Source of the DNA: Flavobacteriaceae bacterium EG-1
Lineage (GTDB): Bacteria > Bacteroidota > Bacteroidia > Flavobacteriales > Flavobacteriaceae
Assembly: GCF_009649685.1 (NCBI RefSeq)
Contig: NZ_WJPK01000001.1
Span: forward strand, 748,760-812,759
Direction: 5' to 3'
Length of the DNA stretch: 64,000 bases
Part shown: in pieces, positions 16,423 through 24,852 of the stretch
How the letters are laid out: each line of letters begins with the position of its first letter
Numbering within the stretch: the stretch's first letter is position 1
Notes under the pieces: model-generated
The model's database searches: none
Seen by the model: only the letters and a program-made list of their open reading frames with translations
What the model was told of the DNA's origin: nothing
Program-made: the position numbers and the translations under genes

Positions 16423-16737
16423 TTATCGAGCAGATTGAATATAATTTTCTATCTCTGTATGTAAGGTATTAAAACGTTTAAATTGTAATTCAACGTTTTC
16501 TAAATAATCTACAATTACAATATCGTTTATTTGTAAGGTTGCAACCAATTCTGAGGTATTATTTGCTAAAGCAACCAATTCTTCTTTTAATACAGCCATT
16601 TTTTCAAAAAGATGAAATGTTTGCGGTACACATTTATAAGAATTCAATTTTCGTTGTAATTGTGCTACAGCAGTTCTTTTACGCTGTAGTTCTCTAATCA
16701 CATAAGATTTCTCTGTATTTTTTAGTTGAGCATTCAT
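16423..16737 (-). CDS. Small coiled-coil protein, paralogue of the 21562 gene
   Basis: This 104-residue protein has no signal peptide or membrane segment and is mostly helical with heptad-like leucines (LQRKLNSYKCVPQTFHLFEKMAVLKEEL). Residues about 24-98 align without gaps to the product at 21562-21900: LxSYxxxPxTxxLxxKxxxLK and, near the end, IVDxxExVxxQxxxFNxL. Both genes are on the same strand, single, with their own terminator or operator-like repeat. The family is not known to me. The shared SYxxxPxT motif suggests a conserved binding or oligomerisation site. Confidence 0.55.
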   Translation of the reverse strand: MNAQLKNTEKSYVIRELQRKRTAVAQLQRKLNSYKCVPQTFHLFEKMAVLKEELVALANNTSELVATLQINDIVIVDYLENVELQFKRFNTLHTEIENYIQSAR

Positions 16738-16873
16738 AATAGTTCAGTTGATTAAGTTGTGTATTTCAATTAACGCAATACAAAGAACAACATTGTGTTG
16801 TAAATCAATACTATAGATTTTTTTTAATAAATTTAACTTAACCATTTCGTAACGGATTATATCTGAGCTACCG

Positions 16874-18454
16874 TTAAATAAATGCACTTAAACTATTAAA
16901 TATGAACCTTTTATCAATTTTGTTCCCGTAATTTTCGTTACAGATATACGCTAAAAAAGTATAATTGGAGTACAATAAATTCCAGCCCGTTTCGGAATCA
17001 TATACAGATGTACCGTCTTTTAAACTTGCTAAGCGAATAGCATATTCTGGTCGATTTGCAATAGTTTTTGAAGCATCCGGAAAATTGATGTAAAGCTTAT
17101 AGTTCCCTTTTGAGACTTTTTCGGGCCACACGCCTTTTGTTTTAATTTTTTGCACTTCATCAGTAAACCAGAAACGTGTATCGACATCTAATTTTTGGTG
17201 GTATTCTTTTTGAGTGACACTATCTTTTAAAATAAGCTCCGCAGATCTATAATTATAGGTTGATGCATACCCAACATTTTCAATTTCTAACTGCATTTTA
17301 AAAGGTTTACCATTAACAAGCGTTGTTGGAAAATTTCCTTTTTTAAGTTCAAAACGATAACCTAAATTCCGTTTTATTTCGTCGATACATTTGTTGGTCC
17401 AATCTCCGTTCACAGCACCCGACCATGAAGTATTTAAAAATGAAGTATGAAATCTTTTTAAATAATTTTCTGCCTTCCCTCCTTCAGAAATACAATCGTT
17501 ATACGGACTAAAAACATCCTCCCCTGCTGCACCACCAGGGCATGTCTCTCCTCCAAAAACTAAATATTTAGTTTCATCGGCAATGTATTTCTTTAAGTTC
17601 AAAGTATCACTTGTTGCTGGCCAAGTATGAAAAGAATTATAGGTCCAATAATCATCTGCGTTAGCCAAAATGCAATCGTTATGATGTGCTAATCGTGCTT
17701 TATCACTTTCGCTAAAGGCTTCTTCGGCAGATAGTGCTATTGCGTTTTCTGGGTGTGCCTCCTCCCCTTCTATATACCGCAATTTATAATATGGTGCTCG
17801 TACTTGTACCATACGAGATTTCGGCACAATATCTAGCAATTTTTGAATAACTGCATTTCTGTCTAACCAATGCTGATTGGTAACAGGTCCATGTTCTAGA
17901 TCTCCAAAATGATCTGAATAAAATTGCTCTCCCCATGGTCCTATTAGCCCCATTTGAACTACAGCAATTACATCTTCATTTGTTGTAATAACTGGTTTTA
18001 GTTGGTTTAAATGTTCAAATATTATTTCTTTTGGCACATCATTAAACGGCGGTCTGCAACAATTAGAAGAATAGGTAAAACGTAAAATCATCTTATTTCC
18101 GACACTACGTATGATTTTCATATCGTCTTCAATCGACTTTAAAATATCGTCATCCAAAGGTTTATCACGAAAAGAATCGAATTGATAGGATCTATAAGTT
18201 AAGGAACTTCCTACTGAAAACCCTCCGGCCGCCTGAGTTGGATTTTGCAAGGCCAATAACTCCTGTGCCTCTAAAGGTTGAAAATTACTTGATTTGGTGC
18301 CAAAAGGCCGATAAAAGCCACGTTCTGGGTTCGTAAATTCCTGTAAGTCTCGCGTATAAACTTGATCAACATAAGTGGTTTCTATCTCTCTACAAGAATG
18401 AAAAAATAAAGAAATAGCACAAAAAGAAAGCAAAATGCGAATCATTAGTTTCAT
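16874..18454 (-). CDS. DUF4832/DUF4874 lipoprotein
   Basis: This 526-residue protein has a signal ending in FFHSC, a lipobox. The N-terminal domain begins with FTNPERGFYRP, the hallmark of DUF4874. It continues with a TIM-barrel-like sequence (MILRFTYSS, VVQMGLIGPWGE) and the DUF4832 half from about residue 250. Such proteins look like glycoside hydrolase relatives, and the GLIGPWGEQFYSDHFG stretch with its acidic residues would be the likely active-site area. A carbohydrate substrate is plausible but unknown. It is a monocistronic gene divergent from the hibernation factor gene. Confidence 0.85.
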   Translation of the reverse strand: MKLMIRILLSFCAISLFFHSCREIETTYVDQVYTRDLQEFTNPERGFYRPFGTKSSNFQPLEAQELLALQNPTQAAGGFSVGSSLTYRSYQFDSFRDKPLDDDILKSIEDDMKIIRSVGNKMILRFTYSSNCCRPPFNDVPKEIIFEHLNQLKPVITTNEDVIAVVQMGLIGPWGEQFYSDHFGDLEHGPVTNQHWLDRNAVIQKLLDIVPKSRMVQVRAPYYKLRYIEGEEAHPENAIALSAEEAFSESDKARLAHHNDCILANADDYWTYNSFHTWPATSDTLNLKKYIADETKYLVFGGETCPGGAAGEDVFSPYNDCISEGGKAENYLKRFHTSFLNTSWSGAVNGDWTNKCIDEIKRNLGYRFELKKGNFPTTLVNGKPFKMQLEIENVGYASTYNYRSAELILKDSVTQKEYHQKLDVDTRFWFTDEVQKIKTKGVWPEKVSKGNYKLYINFPDASKTIANRPEYAIRLASLKDGTSVYDSETGWNLLYSNYTFLAYICNENYGNKIDKRFIFNSLSAFI

Positions 18455-18650
18455 TTATTTAAAAAGTGAAAACAAATTTAAATAAAAGAACGGCATACCT
18501 ATGTTAATGAGCTACTACAAATTTCATGACCTTGCAACTTAGCAAGAAATAGAATATTAGTTGAGCAATTGATATTTTAGCTTTGTTTTAACCCTATTTT
18601 TCTTTGCTATCTGAATATGGAAATGTAACTTTAAATAAAACAATACCTCC

Positions 18651-18953
18651 ATGAATATAATTTTCGAATATCACAATGTAAAGGCAAGTGAACGCCTAGA
18701 AGAATTTGCTACAAAACATTTAAACAAGTTAGCTGACAAGTACGATTTTATCGTACGTGCCGATGTATTTTTTAAGACTGAAAATACTTCAGAAGAAAAT
18801 AAAGGTAAAATTTGTAATATTCGTTTAAGTGCCCCAGGTCCTAGATTGTTTTCAGAATCGAGTACTGGAGCTTTTGAAGCTTCTGCCAAAGAAACTATTG
18901 GTGAGCTTGAAAGACAATTAAGCAAACGAAAAGACAAAATGAAATCGCACTAG
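18651..18953 (+). CDS. hpf: Ribosome hibernation-promoting factor (HPF/RaiA family)
   Basis: This 100-residue protein is a short-form HPF: the N-terminal VKASERLEEFATKHLNKLADKY and the C-terminal RKDKMKSH match the sigma-54 modulation/S30AE domain. It binds the 30S decoding centre in stationary phase and blocks translation. No long C-terminal dimerisation domain is present, so it is the short type. A TAGCTTTG -7-like box lies at 18578-18585. It is monocistronic and flanked by genes on the opposite strand. Confidence 0.9.
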   Translation: MNIIFEYHNVKASERLEEFATKHLNKLADKYDFIVRADVFFKTENTSEENKGKICNIRLSAPGPRLFSESSTGAFEASAKETIGELERQLSKRKDKMKSH

Positions 18954-18986
18954 TTGGCTAAATTAAATTGAATTCTACAAAGCATT

Positions 18987-19346
18987 CTATTTATTATTCA
19001 CCATATCTTGATCTTCGTCTTCGAATTCTATTTCAGCAAATTGTTTATTAACTTTCTCTGAAAAAGGATTTTTATTCAATTCGCGAAATAAACGCTCGCG
19101 TCTACGATCAGATATATTTAAAGTATCTAGAATGCTTTTTCTATGTGCAATAACCTCACGACGTTCAATTTTCATACGTTTACGTTCTGCTACTGGTAAG
19201 ACGTAATCGGATTCAAATTTTTCCATTACCGTATGTTTTTTTACGCTAATCTCCTCGTCAGAATTATAAGCAATAGAGTCTTGGGCTTGTACAGCCGTTA
19301 TCAAAATTAAAAATAGAAGTGTAATTTGCCCCTTAAAATTTGTCAT
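18987..19346 (-). CDS. Secreted hypothetical protein, paralogue of the next gene
   Basis: The start is set at ATG 19346, where a normal signal peptide begins (MTNFKGQITLLFLILITAVQAQ); an upstream in-frame ATG at 19376 would give an unlikely N-terminus. The mature protein is short, charged and helical and ends with acidic residues (EIEFEDEDQDM). The motif ISDRRRERLFRELNKNP is nearly repeated in the neighbouring gene at 19464 (ISDRKRRRLLRDLHKNP), so the two are tandem paralogues about 120 bp apart. The family is not recognised. A periplasmic location is likely. Confidence 0.55.
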   Translation of the reverse strand: MTNFKGQITLLFLILITAVQAQDSIAYNSDEEISVKKHTVMEKFESDYVLPVAERKRMKIERREVIAHRKSILDTLNISDRRRERLFRELNKNPFSEKVNKQFAEIEFEDEDQDMVNNK

Positions 19347-19463
19347 GTTACTACTAAATGTTGTGATGTAAAACATCCGTTATTAAAAATACGAATAATT
19401 CACATAGCAATGTCATTTAACACTTTAAGTAGGTAAAGAACTTTGGGGTTTGCTCTTTAAAAT

Positions 19464-19793
19464 CTAATTATCTTCAAACTTAGTTTCGGCAACCGAAGTT
19501 TTTGATACTAACACCGCTTTCGGATTTTTGTGTAAATCGCGTAATAATCTTCTGCGTTTACGATCAGAAATTTGCATGGTATCAATAACAGCACGAGCCT
19601 TATTAATTTCATCCTGTCGGTTTTCAACTGCTGTTAAAAAGTTAGGTTCAAATTTGAACATTAATGGTCCTTCTTCTTCTTCAGAAACCACGTTTTTTTT
19701 CGCTTCTTCATACTGCTGAGCAGACAAGGTCGCCGAGCTAAAAACAACAAATCCGATACAAAGTACCGCTAAAAAATTCTTTTTCATCATCAT
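19464..19793 (-). CDS. Secreted hypothetical protein, paralogue of the previous gene
   Basis: The start is set at the first of three adjacent ATGs (19793, 19790, 19787) that precede KKNFLAVLCIGFVVFSSATLSAQQ, a standard signal peptide. The mature part has a central helix with AVIDTMQISDRKRRRLLRDLHKNP and an acidic end (TKFEDN). The shared helix with the neighbouring gene shows a local duplication. No membrane segment after the signal. The role is unknown; the basic helix might contact RNA, lipid or protein. Confidence 0.55.
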   Translation of the reverse strand: MMMKKNFLAVLCIGFVVFSSATLSAQQYEEAKKNVVSEEEEGPLMFKFEPNFLTAVENRQDEINKARAVIDTMQISDRKRRRLLRDLHKNPKAVLVSKTSVAETKFEDN

Positions 19794-19952
19794 AAAAGGT
19801 TCTCGTTGCAAGTTAAATAATAATCCACAAACAGCAATAAAACACAGGGTTAAGAGCCGATTATCGAAATTTAATGCTACTTGTCGAAATCCAATTTATA
19901 GAATATCGACGAACTACATCTTTTTAATTAAAACTTCTAAAGGCTCAACTTA

Positions 19953-19985
19953 TTGTTAAGTACAAAATCAAATTCTATAACTTTG
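19953..19985 (+). promoter_or_regulatory. Promoter of the YceI gene (TTG-N22-TAACTTTG)
   Basis: TTG at 19953-19955 and TAACTTTG at 19978-19985 with a 22-bp spacer match the flavobacterial consensus; ATG follows 26 bp after the -7. Confidence 0.55.
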
Positions 19986-20010
19986 ATTTCATCCTTAAGC
20001 TATTAAAAAT

Positions 20011-20517
20011 ATGAAATTGAAACTAATTCTTATACTCCTAGTACTCAACCCTATAATAAATTATGGTCAAATTTCAACTATAAAATCGGCTGAAATATCA
20101 TTCAATTTTGTTGCCAAAGATGTTGATGGTACTATTTCTGGATTTAGCTCCGATTCACAAATAGATTTAAATGCTATTGAAAATTCAAAATTCAAAGGCA
20201 CAGTATCGGTTAAAACTATAAAAACAGGCATCTTTCTTCGCGATTGGGCCCTAAAAGGAAGTAAGTACTTTAATGAAGAATTACATCCGAAGCTACTTTT
20301 TGAAAGTACAGCTATTCAAAAAACAGCAAAAGGATTTACCGTTCAAGGTATCTTAACAATAAAAGCTATTGAAAAACCATTGTCTATTTCATTTATTAAG
20401 AACGGAAAACAGCTAATAGGTACGGCAACATTAAATACTTCAGATTATGGTATCAATATTAAAAAGCAGGATGAAGATAATACGGTAAACGTAAGTTTGA
20501 GTTTTACATTAAACTAA
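20011..20517 (+). CDS. YceI-family periplasmic lipid-binding-like protein
   Basis: This 168-residue protein has a signal peptide (MKLKLILILLVLNPIINYGQ) and the YceI beta-barrel pattern: SAEISFNFVAKDVDGTISGFSSDSQIDLN, SKFKGTVSVKTIKTG, RDWALKGSKYFNEELHPKLLFEST and a final STDYGI-like strand (LNTSDYGINIKKQDED). YceI proteins are lipocalin-like barrels thought to bind isoprenoids. Length is close to the family norm. It has its own promoter and precedes the TerC gene by about 75 bp, which has a separate promoter. Confidence 0.88.
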   Translation: MKLKLILILLVLNPIINYGQISTIKSAEISFNFVAKDVDGTISGFSSDSQIDLNAIENSKFKGTVSVKTIKTGIFLRDWALKGSKYFNEELHPKLLFESTAIQKTAKGFTVQGILTIKAIEKPLSISFIKNGKQLIGTATLNTSDYGINIKKQDEDNTVNVSLSFTLN

Positions 20518-20539
20518 TAATTAAAGCACTCGTAACTAT

Positions 20540-20572
20540 TTGTTTAACATTTATAAAAGTTGCTTAACTTCG
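20540..20572 (+). promoter_or_regulatory. Possible promoter of the TerC gene
   Basis: TTG at 20540-20542 and TAACTTCG at 20565-20572 (one mismatch to TAnnTTTG) are separated by 22 bp, 19 bp before ATG 20592. Confidence 0.4.
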
Positions 20573-20591
20573 CCACCTAAAAAATTAAACT

Positions 20592-21536
20592 ATGTGGGTC
20601 TGGGGAGTATTTATTGCCTTTGTTCTCGTTTTTTTAGCTTTAGATTTAGGCGTTTTTCATAAAAACGATCATGTTGTTCGCAGCAAAGAAGCTAGTATTT
20701 GGACTGCTGTATGGGTTACCATTGCGCTTAGTTTTAGTGGTGTAATCTATTGGTTGTTTTCAAGTGGTTTAATTGACAACCCCACGAACCTTACACCGAA
20801 TGATGCAGTATTAAAATATGTTACCGGCTATCTTATAGAACTTTCGTTAAGCGTTGATAATGTGTTTGTTATAGCTGTTATCTTTTCATCTTTTAAAATT
20901 CCAGCAATTTACCAGCATCGTATATTATTCTGGGGCATCTTAGGCGCTATAATTTTTAGAGCCTTAATGATTTTATTTGGAGTAGCACTAATAACAAAAT
21001 TTGATTGGATTATTTACGTATTTGGAGTTTTTCTGCTTTGGACCGCTTATAAAATGCTAAAATCGGATGAGGAGAATTTTGATCCAAAGAAGTCTTGGGT
21101 TTTCCGACAAATTAAAAAGGTATTTCCAGTAACTGGCACCATTCATGGTCACGATTTTTTTGTGAAAAGAATGGGTATCAATGCCGCAACACCATTATTT
21201 GTTGCACTAATTGTAATAGAATTGACCGATATACTATTCGCCTTAGATAGTATACCGGCCATTTTAGCAATTACGGCTGACCCGTTTATCGTCTTTAGTT
21301 CTAATATTCTAGCCATCTTAGGACTTCGTTCGATGTATTTCTTAATTTCAAGAATGTTAGATAAGTTTAGATATATCAACTACAGTCTAGTTGTCATACT
21401 TGCATTTGTAGGTCTAAAAATGCTATTCTCTAGCTATGTACATCCACCAGAATGGGTATCGCTAGCAGTTATATCTATTGCGCTAATAAGTGGTATAGTT
21501 GCTTCTAGAATGATTCCTGAAAAAGAAGATAACTAA
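20592..21536 (+). CDS. TerC/Alx-family membrane protein
   Basis: This 314-residue inner membrane protein has about nine hydrophobic segments and two TerC motifs: GYLIELSLSVDNVFVIAVIF and, later, ELTDILFALDSIPAILAITADPF, each with a membrane-embedded acidic residue (SLSVDN, FALDS). It belongs to the TerC/Alx group of manganese exporters or efflux proteins that act with exported enzymes. The length and motif spacing are normal. It is preceded by YceI and followed by an opposing small gene. Metal specificity is inferred from the family. Confidence 0.9.
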   Translation: MWVWGVFIAFVLVFLALDLGVFHKNDHVVRSKEASIWTAVWVTIALSFSGVIYWLFSSGLIDNPTNLTPNDAVLKYVTGYLIELSLSVDNVFVIAVIFSSFKIPAIYQHRILFWGILGAIIFRALMILFGVALITKFDWIIYVFGVFLLWTAYKMLKSDEENFDPKKSWVFRQIKKVFPVTGTIHGHDFFVKRMGINAATPLFVALIVIELTDILFALDSIPAILAITADPFIVFSSNILAILGLRSMYFLISRMLDKFRYINYSLVVILAFVGLKMLFSSYVHPPEWVSLAVISIALISGIVASRMIPEKEDN

Positions 21537-21561
21537 ACGGTAGTATAAAAGGAATTTACGA

Positions 21562-21900
21562 TTAATGAGTTTTTACCAAATTGCTATAATCGAATATACC
21601 CATTCTCAATTCATTAAAAGCTCTAATTTGTTCCATTACTTTTTCAGATATATCGTCAACAATAGTATTCCCTTGCTCTACCGATGAAATTAATTCATCA
21701 TTTCCTTTTTTTAAGTCTTCCATCCCCTGTTTTAGTGATTGAAATTTTTGGTGCAGACTATAGGTGCAAGGTTCGTAGGTATACGATTTAAGCTTATTGC
21801 TTAACAAATTAATTTCATTGTTAGCTCGCTTTAATTTAAATAAGCCATTGTTACTTAAACTACTACCATCAGGCTTTCGTTTTTTTGATAATGATTCCAT
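21562..21900 (-). CDS. Small coiled-coil protein, paralogue of the 16423 gene
   Basis: This 112-residue cytoplasmic protein is helical and has the same LKSYTYEPCTYSLHQKFQSLK and IVDDISEKVMEQIRAFNEL core as the 104-residue protein at 16423-16737. The shared region covers most of each protein, so both are one family duplicated in this genome. The extra N-terminus (KKRKPDGSS) is basic. An inverted repeat sits 36 bp upstream of its start. Function unknown. Confidence 0.55.
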   Translation of the reverse strand: MESLSKKRKPDGSSLSNNGLFKLKRANNEINLLSNKLKSYTYEPCTYSLHQKFQSLKQGMEDLKKGNDELISSVEQGNTIVDDISEKVMEQIRAFNELRMGIFDYSNLVKTH

Positions 21901-21935
21901 ATTCTTAGATTTTGGGTTAAACAGTCAACAAATAC

Positions 21936-21963
21936 TTTTAACCAATTTTAGTGTTGGTTAAAA
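21936..21963. promoter_or_regulatory. Inverted repeat upstream of the 21562 gene
   Basis: TTTTAACCAA (21936-21945) and TTGGTTAAAA (21954-21963) form perfect 10-bp arms with an 8-bp spacer. Being upstream of a start, it looks like an operator, though a short terminator for the preceding operon is also possible. Confidence 0.45.
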
Positions 21964-22026
21964 TCCATTTTAGATTTTAAAATTTGAGTATAATCTTGCT
22001 TAAAGTTTGCCTTTGAATTTTAGAAG

Positions 22027-22067
22027 TATTCGATGGCAATCGAATAAAAAGTGCCTACACTTTTTAT
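22027..22067 (-). terminator. Tandem hairpins ending the type III PKS cluster
   Basis: Two adjoining perfect hairpins, TATTCGAT-GGCA-ATCGAATA (22027-22046) and ATAAAAAGTG-CCTA-CACTTTTTAT (22044-22067), lie about 130 bp after the last gene of the cluster. The second ends in a T run on either strand, consistent with an intrinsic terminator. Confidence 0.6.
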
Positions 22068-22196
22068 GGTTCACATTATATAAAGCTAAGTAGTATAAGT
22101 TATTTAGTTACTTAAATATAGGAATAATCTTCGGATAATTACTTACATAATTTAAATTTAACGTAACTTTTACCTTTTGGTAATTAATTAAATCTT

Positions 22197-22631
22197 TTAC
22201 GCTTTCGGTGCATAGATAAGCTTATATAACTTGGCTACTACCCAATTTCCGACAGGAAAATATAAAGCAAAAAACATAGCCATACCCAAACTAAAATTAC
22301 GAATACCAAATACTTGATCAAGTAAATTATTCGGATATGCATATGAAGTTTTTAAAGCATAACCTAAAAACTCTAAAATACACATAGCAATTAGGCCATA
22401 TGCATATTGGTGATGAAAAGAATAATGTCTTAATACCAAAGAAATCGGAATCATATAAAAAATATAACACGTTATTACTTGCCACCAATAAGTGAATTTA
22501 GCTATTTCCATATATGTGCCAAACCAATTCATACCTAGGCCCCAACAAAAATAAATGACACCATAAAGTAATAGTAATCGACGGTCGACCTTCCATTTCT
22601 CCTTTACAAATTCAATAATATCCTGAATCAT
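22197..22631 (-). CDS. Four-helix membrane protein of the type III PKS cluster
   Basis: This 144-residue protein has a short basic cytoplasmic N-terminus followed by about four membrane segments (from LLLLYGVIYFCWGLGMNWF to FSLGMAMFFALYFPVGNWVV). I do not recognise the family. Its ATG overlaps the stop of the acyl carrier protein gene by 4 bp, so it belongs to the operon. In a lipid pathway it might place, flip or modify the product at the membrane; that is inference from context. Confidence 0.6.
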   Translation of the reverse strand: MIQDIIEFVKEKWKVDRRLLLLYGVIYFCWGLGMNWFGTYMEIAKFTYWWQVITCYIFYMIPISLVLRHYSFHHQYAYGLIAMCILEFLGYALKTSYAYPNNLLDQVFGIRNFSLGMAMFFALYFPVGNWVVAKLYKLIYAPKA

Positions 22632-22885
22632 TTTTCAGCACCTAATTTTTTGGCAATAATGGTAAGCGCATCTTTAATAGTTTGCATCTGATCCATGTCT
22701 TCATTTTCGATAGTGATATCAAAAGCATCTTCAACATCTAGAACGATATCTACTAAGTTTGCAGAATTTATATTTAGCTCGTTTATTAAATCACTTTCTT
22801 CAGTAATTTGCGATTCAGATACATCTTCGGGGAGGTAAATTTTTACAATTTCCTTTAATTTTTGATAAGTCACTTCTTTATCCAT
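22628..22885 (-). CDS. Acyl carrier protein
   Basis: This 85-residue acidic protein is an acyl carrier protein: the core LNINSANLVDIVLDVEDAFDITIE carries the phosphopantetheine serine at residue 41. The usual DSL is changed to NSA, as in many non-housekeeping ACPs. It would hold the growing acyl chain for the adjacent ketosynthase and dehydratase. The gene is immediately downstream of the ketosynthase (about 50 bp) and overlaps the following membrane protein gene. A second, housekeeping ACP is expected elsewhere. Confidence 0.85.
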   Translation of the reverse strand: MDKEVTYQKLKEIVKIYLPEDVSESQITEESDLINELNINSANLVDIVLDVEDAFDITIENEDMDQMQTIKDALTIIAKKLGAEK

Positions 22886-22937
22886 CTGTACATTATTGAT
22901 GCAAAATATTATTAAATAGCAAATGATATGAAATTAA

Positions 22938-24212
22938 TTATTCATTGAAAGCTTTAAAAATAACACAAGCATTTACATCACCAAAACCAAAACTTGCTTT
23001 CGCCAGTATTTTGGGTTGATAATAAAAAGATTTTTGAGGGATGCGACTTGCATCTACTATTTTTAGTATTTCCGGGTTTAAATCTTCACAATTAACATTT
23101 CCAAAAACACTTTGTTTTTCAAATTGTAATACTGATGCCACACATTCTATACTACCCGCAGCTGCCAAACAATGACCAACTGTACCTTTTATTGAATTTA
23201 TATATGGAAAGTCTACTCCTTTTCTATCCAATGCTGTACTCCAATTTTCAATTTCTACAGCATCTTTTGAGGTAGCCGTTAAATGTCCATTAATAATATC
23301 GATATCAAATTTGCTTATTCCTGAGTTATGAATCGCACTTGTAATACAACGTTGTACAGCATTATTATTTGGAGCAGTCATACTACCACCGCCACGTTGT
23401 CCTCCACTATTAACAGCACCACCTAATATTTCGGCGTAAATTTTAGCTCCTCTATTTTGTGCACTTTCCAAGGATTCTAATACCAATGCTCCTGCCCCAC
23501 TGCTAGGTACGAATCCTGATGCAGAAGCGCTCATTGGTCTGCTGGCCTTAGCAGGACTTTCGTTATATTTTCTTGGGAGTATTCGCATAGAGTCAAATCC
23601 GCCCCATACATAAGGTCCGCTATCGCTACAACTGCCAACTAATACTCTTTTAGCTTTGCCTGTAATTATTCGCTCATAGCCCATTAAAACGCCTTCTGTA
23701 CCTGTAGTACAAGCTGAAGAGTTTGTGGTGACTTGATTACCACAACCCAATATACCACCTAAATAAGCACTAATTCCGCTTGCCATTGTTTGCAAAACAC
23801 TATCACTCCCCAATCTTCTTACATCACCATTATCTATTAAGTGAATTGCGGCTCTAAATTTATCTACCCCTAACAAACCAGTACCAAAAATTATCCCACT
23901 ATTCCAATCAGGTGTTTCATTAAATGCTAAAGATAAGTTGGCATCCTTCCAAGCATCCACACCGGCAATTACCCCATAAACAACTCCACTAGCATTTAAC
24001 CCACGTAATTGTAATGGCGTAAAATAATTATTAACCAAATTTGAAGGTACTAAAGGCTCACCAGCAATTTGGCAAGCAAAATTGAGTTCAGCCAATTTTG
24101 GTTGAAAACGTATACCACTAGTTCCGTTATCTAAAGCGGTACCAAATGCGCTCAGACCAATACCGTTTGGTGCACAAACACCTAACCCAGTAATTACAAC
24201 GCGTCTATTCAT
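22938..24212 (-). CDS. Beta-ketoacyl-ACP synthase (FabF-like, secondary metabolism)
   Basis: This 424-residue ketosynthase has the full C-H-H triad: C168 in TNSSACTTGTEG, H310 in IINGHLTATSKD and H347 in GTVGHCLAAAGS. It condenses acyl and malonyl units on ACP. The gene starts 8 bp inside the dehydratase gene and leads into the ACP gene. Together with the dehydratase and dedicated ACP it could build an unusual fatty acyl chain that primes the type III PKS encoded upstream. The sequence is more divergent than housekeeping FabF. Confidence 0.88.
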   Translation of the reverse strand: MNRRVVITGLGVCAPNGIGLSAFGTALDNGTSGIRFQPKLAELNFACQIAGEPLVPSNLVNNYFTPLQLRGLNASGVVYGVIAGVDAWKDANLSLAFNETPDWNSGIIFGTGLLGVDKFRAAIHLIDNGDVRRLGSDSVLQTMASGISAYLGGILGCGNQVTTNSSACTTGTEGVLMGYERIITGKAKRVLVGSCSDSGPYVWGGFDSMRILPRKYNESPAKASRPMSASASGFVPSSGAGALVLESLESAQNRGAKIYAEILGGAVNSGGQRGGGSMTAPNNNAVQRCITSAIHNSGISKFDIDIINGHLTATSKDAVEIENWSTALDRKGVDFPYINSIKGTVGHCLAAAGSIECVASVLQFEKQSVFGNVNCEDLNPEILKIVDASRIPQKSFYYQPKILAKASFGFGDVNACVIFKAFNE

Positions 24213-24648
24213 GAGTAACCAATTTAAACATACCAGCTAAAGTACCTTTACACACCAACTGCTCACTTTCGTTATACATTTTTACATTACACTTTAATTT
24301 ATTAAACCTAAAATAGACTTTTTCAGAAACCACTTTAACTGTTTCATTTGGCAAAACCGGTATGTAAAATTCCATTTCAGAACTGCTCATTCCAATTTGT
24401 AGATCTTCAGAATTATAATCCTTTAACAAAAACAATCCTAAACACACGAGTCCGATTTGCGCACAACACTCTGTTAAAATAACTCCGGGTGTGATCGGTT
24501 CATTTTTAAAATGACCCTTAAAAAAATCAGCATCGTCAACAAAACAATAACTACCTACAATACCATTTTCATCAACATCATATAATTGATCTACAAACAG
24601 AAAAGGTTTTTGATATGGCAATTTATTTAAAATATCTTCCTTTTTCAT
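24205..24648 (-). CDS. 3-hydroxyacyl-ACP dehydratase (FabZ/FabA-like hotdog)
   Basis: This 147-residue hotdog protein has the FabZ active site in GHFKNEPITPGVILTE, with H46 and E60 as the catalytic pair. It removes water from 3-hydroxyacyl-ACP. It overlaps the ketosynthase by 8 bp. A 204-bp gap separates it from the type III PKS gene, so this half of the cluster may have its own promoter or be read through. Its divergence from housekeeping FabZ and its context indicate a dedicated pathway. Confidence 0.85.
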   Translation of the reverse strand: MKKEDILNKLPYQKPFLFVDQLYDVDENGIVGSYCFVDDADFFKGHFKNEPITPGVILTECCAQIGLVCLGLFLLKDYNSEDLQIGMSSSEMEFYIPVLPNETVKVVSEKVYFRFNKLKCNVKMYNESEQLVCKGTLAGMFKLVTHE

Positions 24649-24816
24649 TAAAAAATAATTTCATAGATTACTATATAACAATAAGTTATAATCAAACAAC
24701 TAAAGCTTAAATTAATTACTATTATAATAACGTATTAGCTTGCAAAATAAACTCTAGTAGTACACACCAATATATTTAATGAATATGATCTTTAAAAACA
24801 ATTATAAATACTTGCA

Positions 24817-24843
24817 TTACAATAGCTTAAAAGAGTATTGTAA
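24817..24843 (-). terminator. Hairpin after the type III PKS gene, possible attenuator
   Basis: TTACAATA (24817-24824) and TATTGTAA (24836-24843) form an 8-bp perfect stem with an 11-nt loop, just 10 bp past the PKS stop. No clear T run follows on the minus strand, so it may reduce rather than stop transcription into the dehydratase gene. Confidence 0.4.
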
Positions 24844-24852
24844 ACAAAGACT

